A stretch of DNA of 64,000 nt from Dromiciops gliroides (lineage: Eukaryota > Chordata > Mammalia > Microbiotheria > Microbiotheriidae). The notes beneath the pieces were generated by a model. It had not been told where the DNA came from, searched no databases, and worked only from the letters and a program-made list of their open reading frames with translations. The translations under genes were made by a program, and so were the position numbers. The DNA is taken from the NCBI RefSeq assembly GCF_019393635.1, contig NC_057867.1, positions 70,249,492-70,313,491 on the forward strand. Reading direction: 5' to 3'. Every line of letters begins with the position of its first letter. Position 1 is the first letter of the stretch. Shown piece after piece: positions 22,067 through 32,831 of this stretch.

Positions 22067-22081
22067 AACTTATTCCTTAGG

Positions 22082-23366
22082 CTGGCACCAACACTCCATG
22101 CCAAGTTTACCCGACCACTCCTCTGCTGTATGAAGCATGGTCAGCCAAGGGCTCAATTGTCTCTGCTTCCCTCCTGGCACAGCCTCTGGTGCCCAGCCCC
22201 CTACAAGCACTACATAAATGACTACCCCACCATCCCACCCTGTTTGCTGCTCTATCCCTAATCTGTCCTTCAAGGTCTAGCTCTGCCTCTGTTCCAAGAA
22301 ATCTTTCTTGGCTCTCTCCATCCACAAGGAACTCCCCCTGTTCTAAGTGGCAACAATAATGGAGATTGTGACAGGGCCTGAAGGCTTACAAAGCACTTAA
22401 CACACTTTGTTTCATTCCATTCCCATAACAACACTGATAGGGATTCTCACTTCCATTTTATAGATGAGGAAACTGAGGTTCAAAGAGGTTGACTTTATCA
22501 AGGTCACACACCTAGTTGATATAAGAAAGATCTCAACCTCAAGTGTCAGTCACTGTCTTCTAGTAAACCTCAACGCCTTTCTTATTGTCTGGCCCACTTA
22601 CTAGACCACACAGTCACCCTAGTAGCTCCTTCCCGTTTCCTGGCCTCACCTGGCACAGGGCCCAGCACACACCCAATAGGCTCTCGGGCAACTTGGCAGT
22701 GCCACTGAGGCTACTGCCCTCTGCTACCAGGGGACCACAGGAATGAAAAGAGAGAAGGGCACCAGGGTCACGGCAGAAACTCAGCCCCTAGGAGGCCCTG
22801 GACTCCTCTGGGCAGCATTTCTGCCCACTTTCCTGCACAACCCAAGTAGGGCCTTTTCACTTGGCTACACCTCCAGGAGCTAAACCATAAGGTGCCCAGA
22901 GGCACATGACATGGCCCAGAGGAGAGAACAATGGCTTGGGATTTGGAAGCTTGCCTCTGAATCGAAACTCTGCCACTAACTGCCTAGTTAAGTGTGGGCA
23001 AGGCCATGCAACATGAAAGGTTTGGAGCAGATTAACTCTCTGCTCCTCTTCCCATTCTAGCCCTATTGCCTTCCTTGCCATTGGTGAAGGTCAAACATCC
23101 TCACTGGGGAGCACAATTTGGCAGATTCAAGTAGCACACCAGGCCTCCAGCACTAACTGACCACATCATATATGCTTGGGTGGCTGGAGCATGTCTCCAA
23201 CTCACTCACTCTGATCAAAGCATGAGAAGCCATCAATGCTGAAGACTGGGACTGATGCCTCCACCTGCCTTCCTTCCCATCCACTTTCATTTCTGAGAGG
23301 AAGCCATTTTCCAAACATCATGGTAATTCGGAGACATCCATTTCATTTCCTGTACTTAGAAGACAA
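22082..23366. repeat. L2-like and MIR-like remnants
   Basis: About 22090-22330 resembles a sense L2 3' region ('caaggtctagctctgcctctg', 'caagaaatctttcttggctc'). About 22370-22570 is an antisense MIR-like copy and about 22915-23000 a sense one. No gene is recognised. Confidence 0.5.
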
Positions 23367-23622
23367 GGCAGTAAAGTGGCACAGTGAACAGTGGATAGGG
23401 TGTCACACCTGGAGTCAGGAAGACCTAAGTTCAAATCCGGCCTCAGACACTTCCTAGCTGTGTGACCCTGAGCAAGTCACTTCACCATGTTTGCCTCAGT
23501 TACCTCATCTGTACAATGAGCTGGAGAAGGAAATGATAAAAATCACTCCAGTATCTTTGCCAAGAAAACACCCAATGGGGTCACAGAAAGTTGGACGCAA
23601 CTGAAAAACGATTGAACACCAC
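23367..23622 (+). mobile_element. RTE-tailed SINE
   Basis: A degraded tRNA head is followed by 'tgtgtgaccctgagcaagtcac' and a 3' tail 'gccaagaaaacacccaatggggtcac.gaaagttggacgcaactg'. That tail resembles the 3' end of RTE/BovB LINEs. A possible duplication ACTTAGAAG(A)CA flanks it. Confidence 0.8.
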
Positions 23623-24780
23623 CACTTAGAAGGCAGGCGTTTTCTAGATATAAGATTGGAGATCAGTCCTACTGACAGTGGGGCACCCAAATCTGCTAAT
23701 CCAGGGGCGGATATTACATAGTCACAGTAACGAAATTATCTATTCGAGGCCTCACACACTCTCAGTCCTGACTCTGCCACTGTATGGCTTTAGGCTAGTC
23801 CCTCTGCTCTCTGATTCCTCACCTGCCAAATGACAGCTAAAAGAGTGGTCTTAGCTCCTTGATTTCCTGGAATGTTCCACCAGGGCCTCCTCATTGAATA
23901 GATGGAGCAGTGAGGCCCAAAGAGGAAAGAGACGTGCTTGAAACTGCACAGAATCACTGGCACAGCCTTGACAAGGACTTGGGCTTCCTGGCTCCCTGGC
24001 CAGCACTCTCACTGGTCACTTCAACACTGCCTCCAGGTAGGAAACTGTCTTCATTCTGGTTTGTTTGTTTGTTTGGTTCTTTAGACCATTCCCCTGAAGT
24101 TTACATCTTTTGCCATTCCTTGTCCCCCACCCCCAGAACAAGGAGGTGAATACAGTGCCACACTCAGGGCATGTACGTGCATGGCTACCTCACCCCCTTC
24201 ACGTGCCACTCCTAACCATTCTCCTGTTTATGTATCCAAGGGTTATCTGACCTTCAAAGCCTATCTCAAGGTCCATGTTCCAAGAAATCTTATCTAAAGC
24301 CACTCAGGTCCAATGACCTCTCCCTTTCCTCAATCCCTGTAATCCTTAGCATCTGTCGTACTCACTGCCCCATAACTATACACTGGCTGTTTGGGGATCT
24401 CAAGGTGTGTGGCTGTACATGTGGCCCTGTTAGGGAGGGGAAGAGTTAGTTGTATGCATCTCATCTCCCCAACAACAAGAACAAGTCCTTTAAAAGGTTT
24501 GAGGTCTTTTCTTTGTATCCCCCAAATGGCATTTTCAGGAAGGAAGGTTTTGTTGGTGGAAATGAGGACAGCTCCATCAGGCACCAGAAAGGGGCAAATT
24601 TTCCATTTCCATATGTCAGCGTGACCTCAAGTGTAATAAATCCCTTTAGAGAACATGTTTTTTGACCCCATGCCTCTGCCAGACAGGATTTTTTTCACTT
24701 AATCACAACTAGGGTGTTGAAACCAGCAGCCCCACTAAAGAGAAAACAGTCAGCCAATCAAATGAGGCTTGGGGTGGGGG
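23623..24780. other. Intergenic, weak repeats only
   Basis: About 23755-23960 is a diverged MIR-like stretch and about 24190-24330 resembles an L2 3' region. The two overlapping frames near 24330-24660 have no family signature. Nothing else is recognised up to the promoter of the next gene. Confidence 0.4.
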
Positions 24781-24815
24781 CAAGAGGTTGGATCTCTGAC
24801 AAGACCATTGTCTTA

Positions 24816-24848
24816 TGATGTAATAATGGTGGTCAGAGTCAATAAAAG
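24816..24848 (+). promoter_or_regulatory. Candidate promoter: CRE-like and TATA-like elements
   Basis: TGATGTAA (24816-24823) resembles a cyclic-AMP response element, and AATAAAAG (24841-24848) could serve as an A/T-rich TATA-like box. They lie about 95 and 70 bases before the ATG at 24917. CRE plus a non-consensus TATA box is typical of genes driven by CREM in spermatids. This is motif inference only. Confidence 0.35.
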
Positions 24849-24916
24849 CCCACCAAAGCAGGCAGTTTGTATTACTAAGCCCAAGGTATTACTAAGACCT
24901 AGTAGGATCAAAGGCC

Positions 24917-25086
24917 ATGGATAATGCTCAAGGGTACCAAGGGTACCAAGGGTACCGAGGGTTCCAAGGGTACCTGAGGTACCTAGGGTATCAAGGATAC
25001 CAAGGGAATCAAGGGTATCCAAAATACCGAGTATGTCAAGGATCTAATGGGTTGGAAGTGTTTGAAGTGTTCGATGATGATGAACG
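24917..25086 (+). CDS. Unknown gene exon 1 (GYQ repeat exon)
   Basis: It encodes MDNAQGYQGYQGYRGFQGY and further GYQ-like triplets, ending in an acidic patch. The DNA is a degenerate 9-bp tandem repeat of CAAGGGTAC. The donor ACG|GTAAGT is at 25087 and the exon ends in phase 2. Confidence 0.72.
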
Positions 25087-26569
25087 GTAAGTATAGACTA
25101 AAACATATATATTGTATGTTATATTATAGATGTTAAATTATATATTATATATCATTATATATTGTATATATACGTATGTGTATATATGGATATGGATATA
25201 GACATCGACTTCGATAAACATGAGCTCCTGTGCCTAGGCATGGGGGTAAAGTGAAAAGGATTTGGAGTCAGAGGACCTGTATTTCAGCTTCATTTACTAA
25301 CTATATGACCTATGAAAGGTCTTATCACATCCTACTACCCCTAGGGCTCAGTTTCCTTGGCTCTCTGTATAATGTGAAGGTTACTTTTAGGATCCATCAT
25401 TCAGAGAGAACATCATTAAAACTGTTAGTGTCAGTTTCCTCAAGTGTAAAATAGGGGCCAACATCACAGTCTTTGCAACAGTCTATGTTGTGAGGAACAA
25501 ATTGGAAGAGAATGTATAAGGAGTACTCAATGAAATGTTTAACCAGCCCACCCACTCAACTTCCCCAAATGACTTGTTAAAAGAGCTTCCTTTGGGGGAA
25601 AAGCCAGGTCAGCCGCTCACTGGACCTAAAGACACAGGACCCTTCAAGAAACTCTTGGGACACTCATGAGGGTTTAACTGAGCAAATCCATCCTGAACAT
25701 ACTTTTTAACCTTTTTCTAGAACTGAAAACAAAATGTCTGAAAAGGGAGAAGAAGTTTATATTTCAGAAGGAGAAGTTACTGAGCCAACTGAAGAATGTG
25801 AGGAGAAGTACTTTGATGAGACAACTGCATTAGAAAAACAGGCAACTGACTTTCCAAACAAAGACAACAACCCTCCAGAAAAGAGTGAAAATACAGCATG
25901 TATGTATGCACGCCAGCCCTCTATAATAGCCATCTGCTTACACACATTGATCATAGCACCCATTAAAAAAAGGAGAACAAGTTTTCTGGGTTTCTCCACT
26001 GGTTCTCATTTCATAAAGAAGAGAAACAGAGGCTAGAGGCCTGTTTGTTTGGGGTTTTTTTTTTTTGGGGGGGGGGAGAAAAGTGTTCATGCTTCATGCA
26101 TGCTTACTATATATGACCTTACTGGCTATCTGTGGCCTTTAATGTCACTGCCATTAATTTCAGTCACCAACTGTTCTATCCACAACAATTGGTTTGAGGC
26201 TGATGAGTTTCTGGACCTCCAGCAAGAAGAAAAAATAGTGCTTGAACTGATAGAAAAAGAATTCCTCAAATCCTAATGTATGCCTATTCCTCTTCCTTCT
26301 TTCTAGTTCTAGATTCTGTATTTGGCGAGTTACCTCCGAAATCCATAATCAAGGCCAATCTCCTCTTTGCAAAGCCTGCTCATCCTAATCGAAGAGCAAA
26401 GTCCAATAACCGGTGCCTCAACTGTACTGAAGTAAGTAACTGAATTTACATAGCTGAGCTCCAAAACATTCTCACCAGCAGAAAAAAAAATCCAGTGAAA
26501 ATTATTTTGAGCCATGCCTAGAATTCAAACACCATTCTTTTCTTGTCTTTCAAGGAAACTGAAGCATGA
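24917..26569 (+). CDS. Unrecognised four-exon gene with Gly-Tyr-Gln repeats
   Basis: I do not recognise this protein. Exon 1 is 24917-25086 (ATG in GGCCATGG, an excellent Kozak context; donor GTAAGT). Exon 2 is 25721-25899 (after TTTTTCTAG; donor GTATGT). Exon 3 is 26307-26431 (after TTCTTTCTAG; donor GTAAGT). Exon 4 is 26555-26569 (after TTTCAAG; stop TGA). The phases agree (2,1,0) and give 162 residues. Residues 5-34 are Gly-Tyr-Gln triplets; the next part is very acidic (VFEVFDDDE, then Glu-rich exon 2). Exon 3 is basic (FAKPAHPNRR) with a Cys-x-x-Cys (CLNC). No signal peptide or membrane segment is seen. A poly(A) signal follows at 26955. Closeness to cylicin and the CRE-like motif suggest testis expression (inference). 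Confidence 0.7.
25721..25899 (+). CDS. Unknown gene exon 2 (acidic)
   Basis: It starts after a TTTTTCTAG acceptor and continues the frame as R-TENKMSEKGEEVYISEG. It is rich in Glu and ends ..EKSENTA plus one base before GTATGT. Two GTATG motifs overlap here (25900 and 25904); only the first keeps the frame with exon 3. Confidence 0.7.
26164..26276 (+). CDS. Alternative 3' coding segment of the unknown gene
   Basis: A second acceptor (TTAATTTCAG, ending at 26163) keeps the same phase from exon 2. It opens 37 further codons (TNCSIHNNWFEADEFLDLQQ onward), ending LKS-TAA at 26274-26276. Using it would give a 153-residue protein with an acidic amphipathic end in place of the basic end. The 26277-26306 gap is too short for an intron, so this segment and exon 3 would be alternatives, not consecutive exons. 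It may also be chance. Confidence 0.4.
26307..26431 (+). CDS. Unknown gene exon 3 (basic C-terminal)
   Basis: It encodes (F)LDSVFGELPPKS, then LLFAKPAHPNRRAKS and NRCLNCTE. A polypyrimidine acceptor and a GTAAGT donor frame it exactly in phase with exon 2 (phase 1) and exon 4 (phase 0). Confidence 0.68.
26555..26569 (+). CDS. Unknown gene exon 4 (last four codons)
   Basis: After CTTTCAAG it reads Glu-Thr-Glu-Ala-stop. The 3' UTR runs on to an AATAAA at 26955-26960. Confidence 0.55.
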   Translation, partial: ETEA

Positions 26570-26954
26570 TCCTGATTTAAGAAAACCAAGGCTCTGCAAT
26601 CAACATCATCTCATGATTGTGGACAACGTGACATCTCATGCTTCATGGTCCTCTGTACCTTTAAAATGAGGATTAAAACCTGACATCCTAACCTTATATA
26701 TTTTACCTATGTCTTATTGAAATAGGATCTAAACTAGCAAAGTCGTGTGTGCATGTGTTGTCTGTGTTGATAGAGTCACATGGGAGGAAAGAGGTTCTGG
26801 GGATTCTGGGAAAGCAAGGAGGGAAATTAGGATCAATCCCCATTTACTCTGGTTTGTTACCCAGGGAAAGTCAGTCACTGAGCCTCTCAGGTTCCTTACT
26901 AAAAACAGAATAATCACCCTATCCTGACCATATGTCACAGAGTCAGGTTCAAAT

Positions 26955-26960
26955 AATAAA
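26955..26960 (+). terminator. AATAAA poly(A) signal of the unknown gene
   Basis: This is the first canonical AATAAA after the stop at 26569, about 390 bases downstream. No other canonical signal lies between. Confidence 0.5.
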
Positions 26961-26999
26961 GTACTCTGCATATCATATCTAGCTCTTGGACCAGCTACA

Positions 27000-28640
27000 T
27001 TATTTTCAACAACATTAAAAAAATTCACTGGGCAAGTACTCTCTCTTCTCATGTGATCCTGACAGGCCTTTGGGGGAATCAGTACCACTGGGGACAGTGA
27101 TGGTATTATTTCCACTTTAGGTGTGGAAAGAGACAAGATTTAAACCAAAGCATTTTTTATTTCCCATGCTACTTTTAAGACATCATGGCAGTAACATCTG
27201 CTCCTATGTTGCTAGGAGATGGATGGCTCCATCCTAGGACTTTGTGCTATCCTAGATATGGGCTTCTCCATCTCATTTAATGAGTTCTTCCCTCACCCTT
27301 TAGTGAGGGGAAGGGGGGGCTGTCTGGACCCAAAGGCTCTAGAAAACCCAACAGTAACTCTAGGAGAGCTTGGAACATTGCTCTCCCTCTTTCCTCTCTC
27401 GCACTCACAATTCAGTTAATTCCATCGCAGGTAATTTCTTTTATGACAGAAACACATTATTTTTCTTCCAATTCTTGTCCAATTACCTCAGGAAAATCTC
27501 TTCCCTCCCCTTCCATCTTCCTTCCATTTGTAAGTCAAAACAATGACCCTAATCATGGCTATGGAACATAAGTAGTTCAAGTTGGATTCACCTGTGGCAA
27601 GGAACAGAAAAGAAAGAGGCTGGACACAAACATGCTTTGAAGTGAGATGAAACATAATACATAACCAGGACCATTAGTCTCTAAAGCCCTTGAAATGTCC
27701 AGTGACTAGTGCCCTTCACAAGCTCCATTTAAATCTCCTTCTTTCTATCTCTCCATCCTCCTCTAATTAAACCTGCTTTCCTCAAGCACTGGCAATCAAG
27801 ATAAATTAAAGCCTATTTTTTATTCAACATTGTTTCTTGTTTTGTGTAACCTGCTTTTTCCTCAAGCACCAGCAATCAAGATAAATTAAACAGTATTTTT
27901 TTTTATTCAATGTACATTGTTTCCTGTTTTGTGTAATTACTAGGCCTGAACACAGTATTTTCGACATTTCATTGCAAATGAAAAGTATTTCGACTACATT
28001 ATGGGTTAAATAGGTTTTGTGGGCTGGCCTGGGAATCAAGCCACCAATTTATATATCATCTTTTCTATGGGGAATGCAAGTGAGTTCCAAACATGCCAAC
28101 CTACAAATGAACTCTGGGAACCTGACCTATTTGCAATTTGGAGACTGCCTCTGTAGATCGTTGCTTTGTAAGGCCTCTAAATGGGAAGTAAGATCTCAGG
28201 TTATTGCGGGCAACCTTCCAGCCTGTGTATTAGGCCTTTTAGCTTACTAAAGAGCGCCAGGAGGGAAGGGGGTGGGGGTAAGGGTGGGGGCGTTCTCTCG
28301 AGGTGGCAGAGTTAGGGCAGCTTCTGATGCCCTGGAAGAATCTCCACCAACAGGGTCGGTTCTCTTGCCTCGATTGCTCCAAGGCACACATTTCAGCTCT
28401 ACCAATTAGTTCCTCTATAAAATGAGGGAAGTGGATTCGAATCTAGCCCATCAGCCGACACCTAAGGGTCCGGCTTGGCTCTAAACCGATGATCCAAGCC
28501 AAGGGGCTGCTGGGAATCCATTGGGAGAAGGATCTGGACGTAGTCCAGGGCAGTTGGACTGTGGTGATTGGGGCGGGGGGGGGGGGGCACGCTGAGGTGC
28601 CCCACTACTTACAGCCGTTGTGGGATTTTGGGCAGAAATG
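27000..28640. other. Intergenic; includes a 79-bp tandem duplication
   Basis: No gene is recognised. Two adjacent copies of a segment of about 79 bp lie at about 27768-27846 and 27847-27935 (each with 'cctcaagcac', 'gcaatcaagataaattaaa', 'attgtttc.tgttttgtgta'). 28030-28640 is unremarkable apart from a G-rich run at 28569-28587. Confidence 0.5.
28569..28587 (+). other. G-tract at CpG island edge
   Basis: GGGGCGGGG is followed by a longer run of G, directly upstream of the CpG island. Such tracts can form G-quadruplexes; here that is inference from sequence alone. Confidence 0.5.
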
Positions 28641-28649
28641 CCTCCCTCC

Positions 28650-29050
28650 CTCCCTCTCTGGACCTGAGGCCTCCGAAGCCAAGGCTGGGCAGATGGCCTG
28701 CGCGTGCCGGCGACGGGCGGGGTGACGCCACTTGAGAGGCAGGTCTCGAGGGGGGCAATGGGCGCTCGTGGGTGACACTCCGCCACCCGGGGTCCAAACG
28801 AAAGTTCCAAGGCGTTACAACCTCCCCCACCCCTTTCTCCGAGGCGGTTGCCGCGGGCGGGTAGGCAGGGAATTCAGGCGCAGAATCCGAGGGGGGAGGG
28901 GAGGCCTGGCCACTCCCTCCCCCACAGTGCTCCAGCCCCCCACCCCCGCGCGGTCAAAGCTGCTGCGTACACTTGGCCGGCCGCATGGAGAGCGGGTAGG
29001 AAGAGACCGGCGCTAATCAGGATTGCCTGTGCGACCTTACCCGTTCTAAT
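28650..29050. promoter_or_regulatory. CpG island without an assigned gene
   Basis: About 30 CpG dinucleotides lie in roughly 400 bp, against very few in the surrounding kilobases. The block has GC-box-like GGGCGGGG at about 28717 and a CRE/ATF-like GTGACGCCA at about 28722-28730. The ATG-initiated frames across it on both strands are GC-rich chance frames and none meets a clear donor with a coding partner downstream. It lies between the unknown gene and cylicin; direction is unknown. Confidence 0.75.
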
Positions 29051-30780
29051 TACCATGCAAAGGCAAAGCCCCTTGCCCTCAAGAAGCTTACATTCCGTGG
29101 CACCCCCTCCCCCCCAAGACCCCCCCCCAAGACCCCTAGCGAGCTTTTCAAGTTCGGGAATTCCTTGCAGATTTTGGAGTTTACTTCCAATGCACAGTCT
29201 AGACTGAGACCAAGCCTTTGGGTTCCTCTGGCAAAATGCTGTTCCTGAAGCCCACGGTGGAAAAGGCCAAATAGCAGGTAATTGGTAGGAGGTTTACCCG
29301 ACCCCATTTGGGCAGCTTCTGGGAAGTCCCAGATCTTATAGGCACCCCAGAACCCTTTGCTGAAGAAGCAATAAAGAGTTCTCTTTCAGTCACAAATACA
29401 CCCTCAGCTTTTCCTTCCCCAGGATTGCCTAGTTTCTGGGGAATCTTAGGCAAGTCCCCTCCCTCTTTGGACTCAGTTTCCTCTTCTGCAAAATGAGGAG
29501 GTTTGCATGGACAAGGTCCCTTTCAGCTCTACATCTGCCTTGTTGTGACCCTGTCTGCCTACTAGAACCTTTCTTTCTTTCAGGCATCTTCCTTCTTCCC
29601 AACTAAGGTCCTGGATGTACTTTTCCATTTGTAAATATCCAGGTGTCCTTCAGATACTTGGCCCAAGAATATTAAAGGCCAAAGGAACTGAACACCCCAG
29701 ACAGTACTCATTACCACAAAGATTGTCGACTCACATGCAATAGCCTTGACCTTTAAATTAACATGAGAAATGAGAGTGAACATAAAAGCTCTCATCAGTT
29801 GGAAAAATGATTCATTATGAATGAGTCTCAGTGGACATAACCTTCTAAATTAAAACTGCAGCGGTTTGCCTGTGAAACCCAGTTCGTCTGTGAAAATATC
29901 ACAGTGGTATTGCCAAGATGATTGAAAATGGTGAGTTTTTATATCACACTCTGCCATTTGCAGGGACAGGGGAGACATGAATTTCTAAGTAAAAAAATTG
30001 AAAAGGTACAGGGAGAGAAAAGGTAGAATGAAAAACTATGAGATTAAAATAAGAGGGAAAAACGACAAATGTTATACTCGTGTTGCATATATTTAGTGAC
30101 TCTTCCCAGAGTAGTAAATAGTGAACCTAATCTATTATTCTGTAAGCAGTTCGCTCAGCTGGCCACACAGGATAGAACTAATGAGGTCCAGGTCTAGGTT
30201 TCAATCCCCCATGGGCCACTGAGCTGCCTCACCCACAGGCCCATTGGCCTTCTGTTCCAACACTGGTTGACACCATCCTGCATAAATAAATGCACACAAA
30301 CAGGGCACCCACCAGACCTGCCATAGGCCATGGGTCACCTCTGAACAGCAAGCCCTCTTGGACAAGGATGCTGCTACCTTTGGCTCTTTTTCTGGGCTCT
30401 TTAATAATGAATGTAGACACGTTGGAATTGACAGGTGACATAGACAGGGTTACATACAAGGTTACATACTCTTTAATAATAATTTCCCCTCCGATTCTTC
30501 TAGAAAATAGGGCCCCGGGAGAAGATGAAAGAAAGTAGACACAGAGCATCAGAGGTGGAAGACAACATGGTCTTCTAGTCCAATTCTCTCATTTGACAAA
30601 TTGATTAAACCCTTAGGATTCCGAATCTTGTCTTAGCTCCGTTAGTGCCTCTGTGTGAGTGTGTGAGTGTGTGAGTGTGTGTGTGTATCTGTGCATATCA
30701 GGTCATTGATAAATTCTTGCCAAATGAAGAAACTGAAACCCAGAGAAGTTAATAACAGCAACAGTTAATATTTATATACA
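29051..30780. other. Non-coding, nothing firm
   Basis: About 29430-29540 carries a weak sense MIR-like 3' part ('ctcagtttcctcttctgcaaaatgagg'). About 30655-30686 is a short GTGTGA-type microsatellite. I see no exon or other element. Confidence 0.4.
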
Positions 30781-31032
30781 GAGGCAGATGGGTGGCACAG
30801 CATATAGAGTGCTGGGCTTGGAAGTCAGGTGGACCTGAGTTTGAATGTGGCCTCAGACAATTACTAGCTCTGTGACCCTGGGCAAGTCACATAACCTCTG
30901 ATTGCTTTAATCCACTGGAGAAAGAAATGGCAAACCATTCCAATCAATATCTTTGCCAAGAAAACCCCATGGATAGTATTGGTGTGATACAGTCCACAGG
31001 GTCGAGAAGAAGTGAACATAACTCAACAACAA
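30781..31032 (+). mobile_element. RTE-tailed SINE
   Basis: The head 'gaggcagatgggtggcacagc' is followed by a body and then 'ctttgccaagaaaaccccatgg..gggtcgagaagaagtgaac', ending in an ACAACAAC tail. The RTE-like tail is clear; no certain target duplication is seen. Confidence 0.8.
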
Positions 31033-31300
31033 CTCCATGCAAAACACTGTGCTAAGCACTTTAAAATTATTATCTCATCGTTCCTCACAACCCTAAGGGG
31101 GTGGAGGGTAGGTGCTATTAGCCCCATTTTGCAGATGAGAAAACTGCAGCAAACAGGGATTAAGTGGCTTATCCCAAGTCACACAGCTAGTAAACTGAGG
31201 CTGCATTTGAATTCAGATCTTCCTGACTCCAGGCCAGGTGCTGCCCCCTGGTTACACAGCTAGTTACCAGTGGCAAAGCTAAGAGGCTAGGTCTCCTAAC
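31033..31300 (-). repeat. Antisense MIR-like SINE
   Basis: The order 'gctaagcactttaaaattattatctcat', 'ccccattttgcagatgagaaaac', 'cacacagctagtaaac' and 'ttcctgactccaggcc' is the reversed MIR-like order. Confidence 0.7.
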
Positions 31301-31734
31301 TCCAGTGTTCTTTTCTTTACAATGCATTGGCTCTTAGTTTTCTGCTTAAAATTCGGGGGTTTAAGTTCACAAATTTTAGGGTTTACAAAACTGGCAGTTT
31401 TGATTCATTCCTCACCAGCAGGTTCAGACTAAAACTACGAACTTGTATTTCAAATCCTCAAAGGTCTGTGGCTTCATGGATGTGATTCCTCCCTCCACTG
31501 ATGCAGATTGCGACCCCTTTATCACTTTGTAGGTGATATTCAAGAGTTGTGGTGGCCTCCAGAAAAATCATCATTCAGCAGCCAACCTGGTGCTGAGCCT
31601 CCTCAGGGGACAAAACACAAATCCATCCTCAAGGTCAGTCCTAGTCAACAAGCATTTTCTTCTGTTGTTGTTCTATGATTAATGTTATTTCCCCTTCTTT
31701 TGATTTTATTATTAGTTTATCATTATATGTTGTT

Positions 31735-32830
31735 TATTTCAGCAAGCATTTCTTAAGCACTTGCTATGTTTCAGGCAATATGCAAAGCACTGGGGATACA
31801 AAGAACACTGTCCCTGCCCTCAGAGAGTTCACATTTTAATGGAGGAGAACACAAAGACAGTCATCAGTGATTGTTGTTCAGTTGTTTCATTCCTCTCTGA
31901 CTGTGACCCCATTTAGGGTTTTCTTAACAAAGAAAGTGTGGTTTGCTATTTCCTTCATTCAACCCATTTTATAGACAGGAAGCTGAAGTAAACACGGTCA
32001 AGTGCCTTGCCCAGCTAGGAAGTTTCTGAGGCCAGGTTTGAACTCAGGTCTTCCTGACTCCAGGCCCAGCACTGTATCCACTGTGCCACCCAGCTGCCCT
32101 TCCAGTGTCAGACAGCACACCAAAATGAGGCATCAAGGGAATTTAGAAAAGGCTCACATACTTTTAGAAGGATTGCGAGAAAAATATCACTACCATACTA
32201 TTAAAGAAAATGAAAAGGATTATCTTGGTTAGAAATTGTGATACTTCTACGTTAGATAGATATAGACAATTATATTTGTTTCTTTTATAATCTTTTGAAT
32301 TTTATTTTATATATTTAAGAAAATGATTCTGTGAGTGGGGCCATAAACTTCACCAGACTGCCAAGGGGAGGGGGGTGGGGAGGTCCACAACACCAACAAG
32401 ATGAAGATCCTTTGCCTTTAAGAGATCATTTAAGCAGAGGAGTGATCAGTAGTCAGCCCTGTACCTTACAAAGAGAATTTTGAGAGCTGTATGGAGGGTA
32501 AATTAGAGAGAGGAGAAACTGGAAATAGGGAAAACAAATTAATGTTTTTTAAATGGCCGGGATGAGAGATGATACTATGATTGCATTTTGGATGGTTGAT
32601 CATGTAAGTGGAGAGAAGGGGACCTGTAAGAGAAATGTTATAAAGGTAGAAATGACAAGTTGACACATGATTGGGACAGTGAGAGAAAGGGAAGGGTAGA
32701 GGATGGCTGATTGAGATTGTAACATCTGGGAAGATAGAAAAAAAACATTGTGAAGTTTGGGGAAGACATACAGCATACTGAATGAAGGAAGTATGACTTG
32801 GGGATTGAAACTAGATTTATTCATCTACTT
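31735..32830 (-). mobile_element. L2-clade LINE remnant, antisense, with a SINE
   Basis: An L2 tail in reverse occupies 31738-31860. 32320-32830 continues with L2-like 3' UTR/ORF2 sequence ('gacaagttgacacatgattggga'). A SINE occupies 31866-32102. The small frame at 32125-32230 (MRHQGNLEKAHILLEGL..) lies in unassigned sequence between them and is not a gene I can support. Confidence 0.55.
31866..32102 (-). mobile_element. RTE-tailed SINE, antisense
   Basis: It reads in reverse from 'gattgttgttcagttgtttcattcctctctgactgtgacccc' (RTE-like tail) to 'ccactgtgccacccagctgccc' (tRNA head). Confidence 0.85.
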
Positions 32831-32831
32831 C

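Noticed and set aside
24950-25020. GYQ block as a non-coding minisatellite only
   Set aside because: The frame is open through the block, starts at a strong Kozak ATG and ends at a GTAAGT donor in phase with exon 2, so coding is the better reading.
28481-29207. Several 60-119 codon frames on both strands
   Set aside because: They arise from GC-rich CpG-island sequence with few stop codons and have no homology or splice partners.
32125-32230. Short frame MRHQGNLEKAHILLEGL..
   Set aside because: It lies between repeat fragments, lacks splice signals and has no recognisable family.
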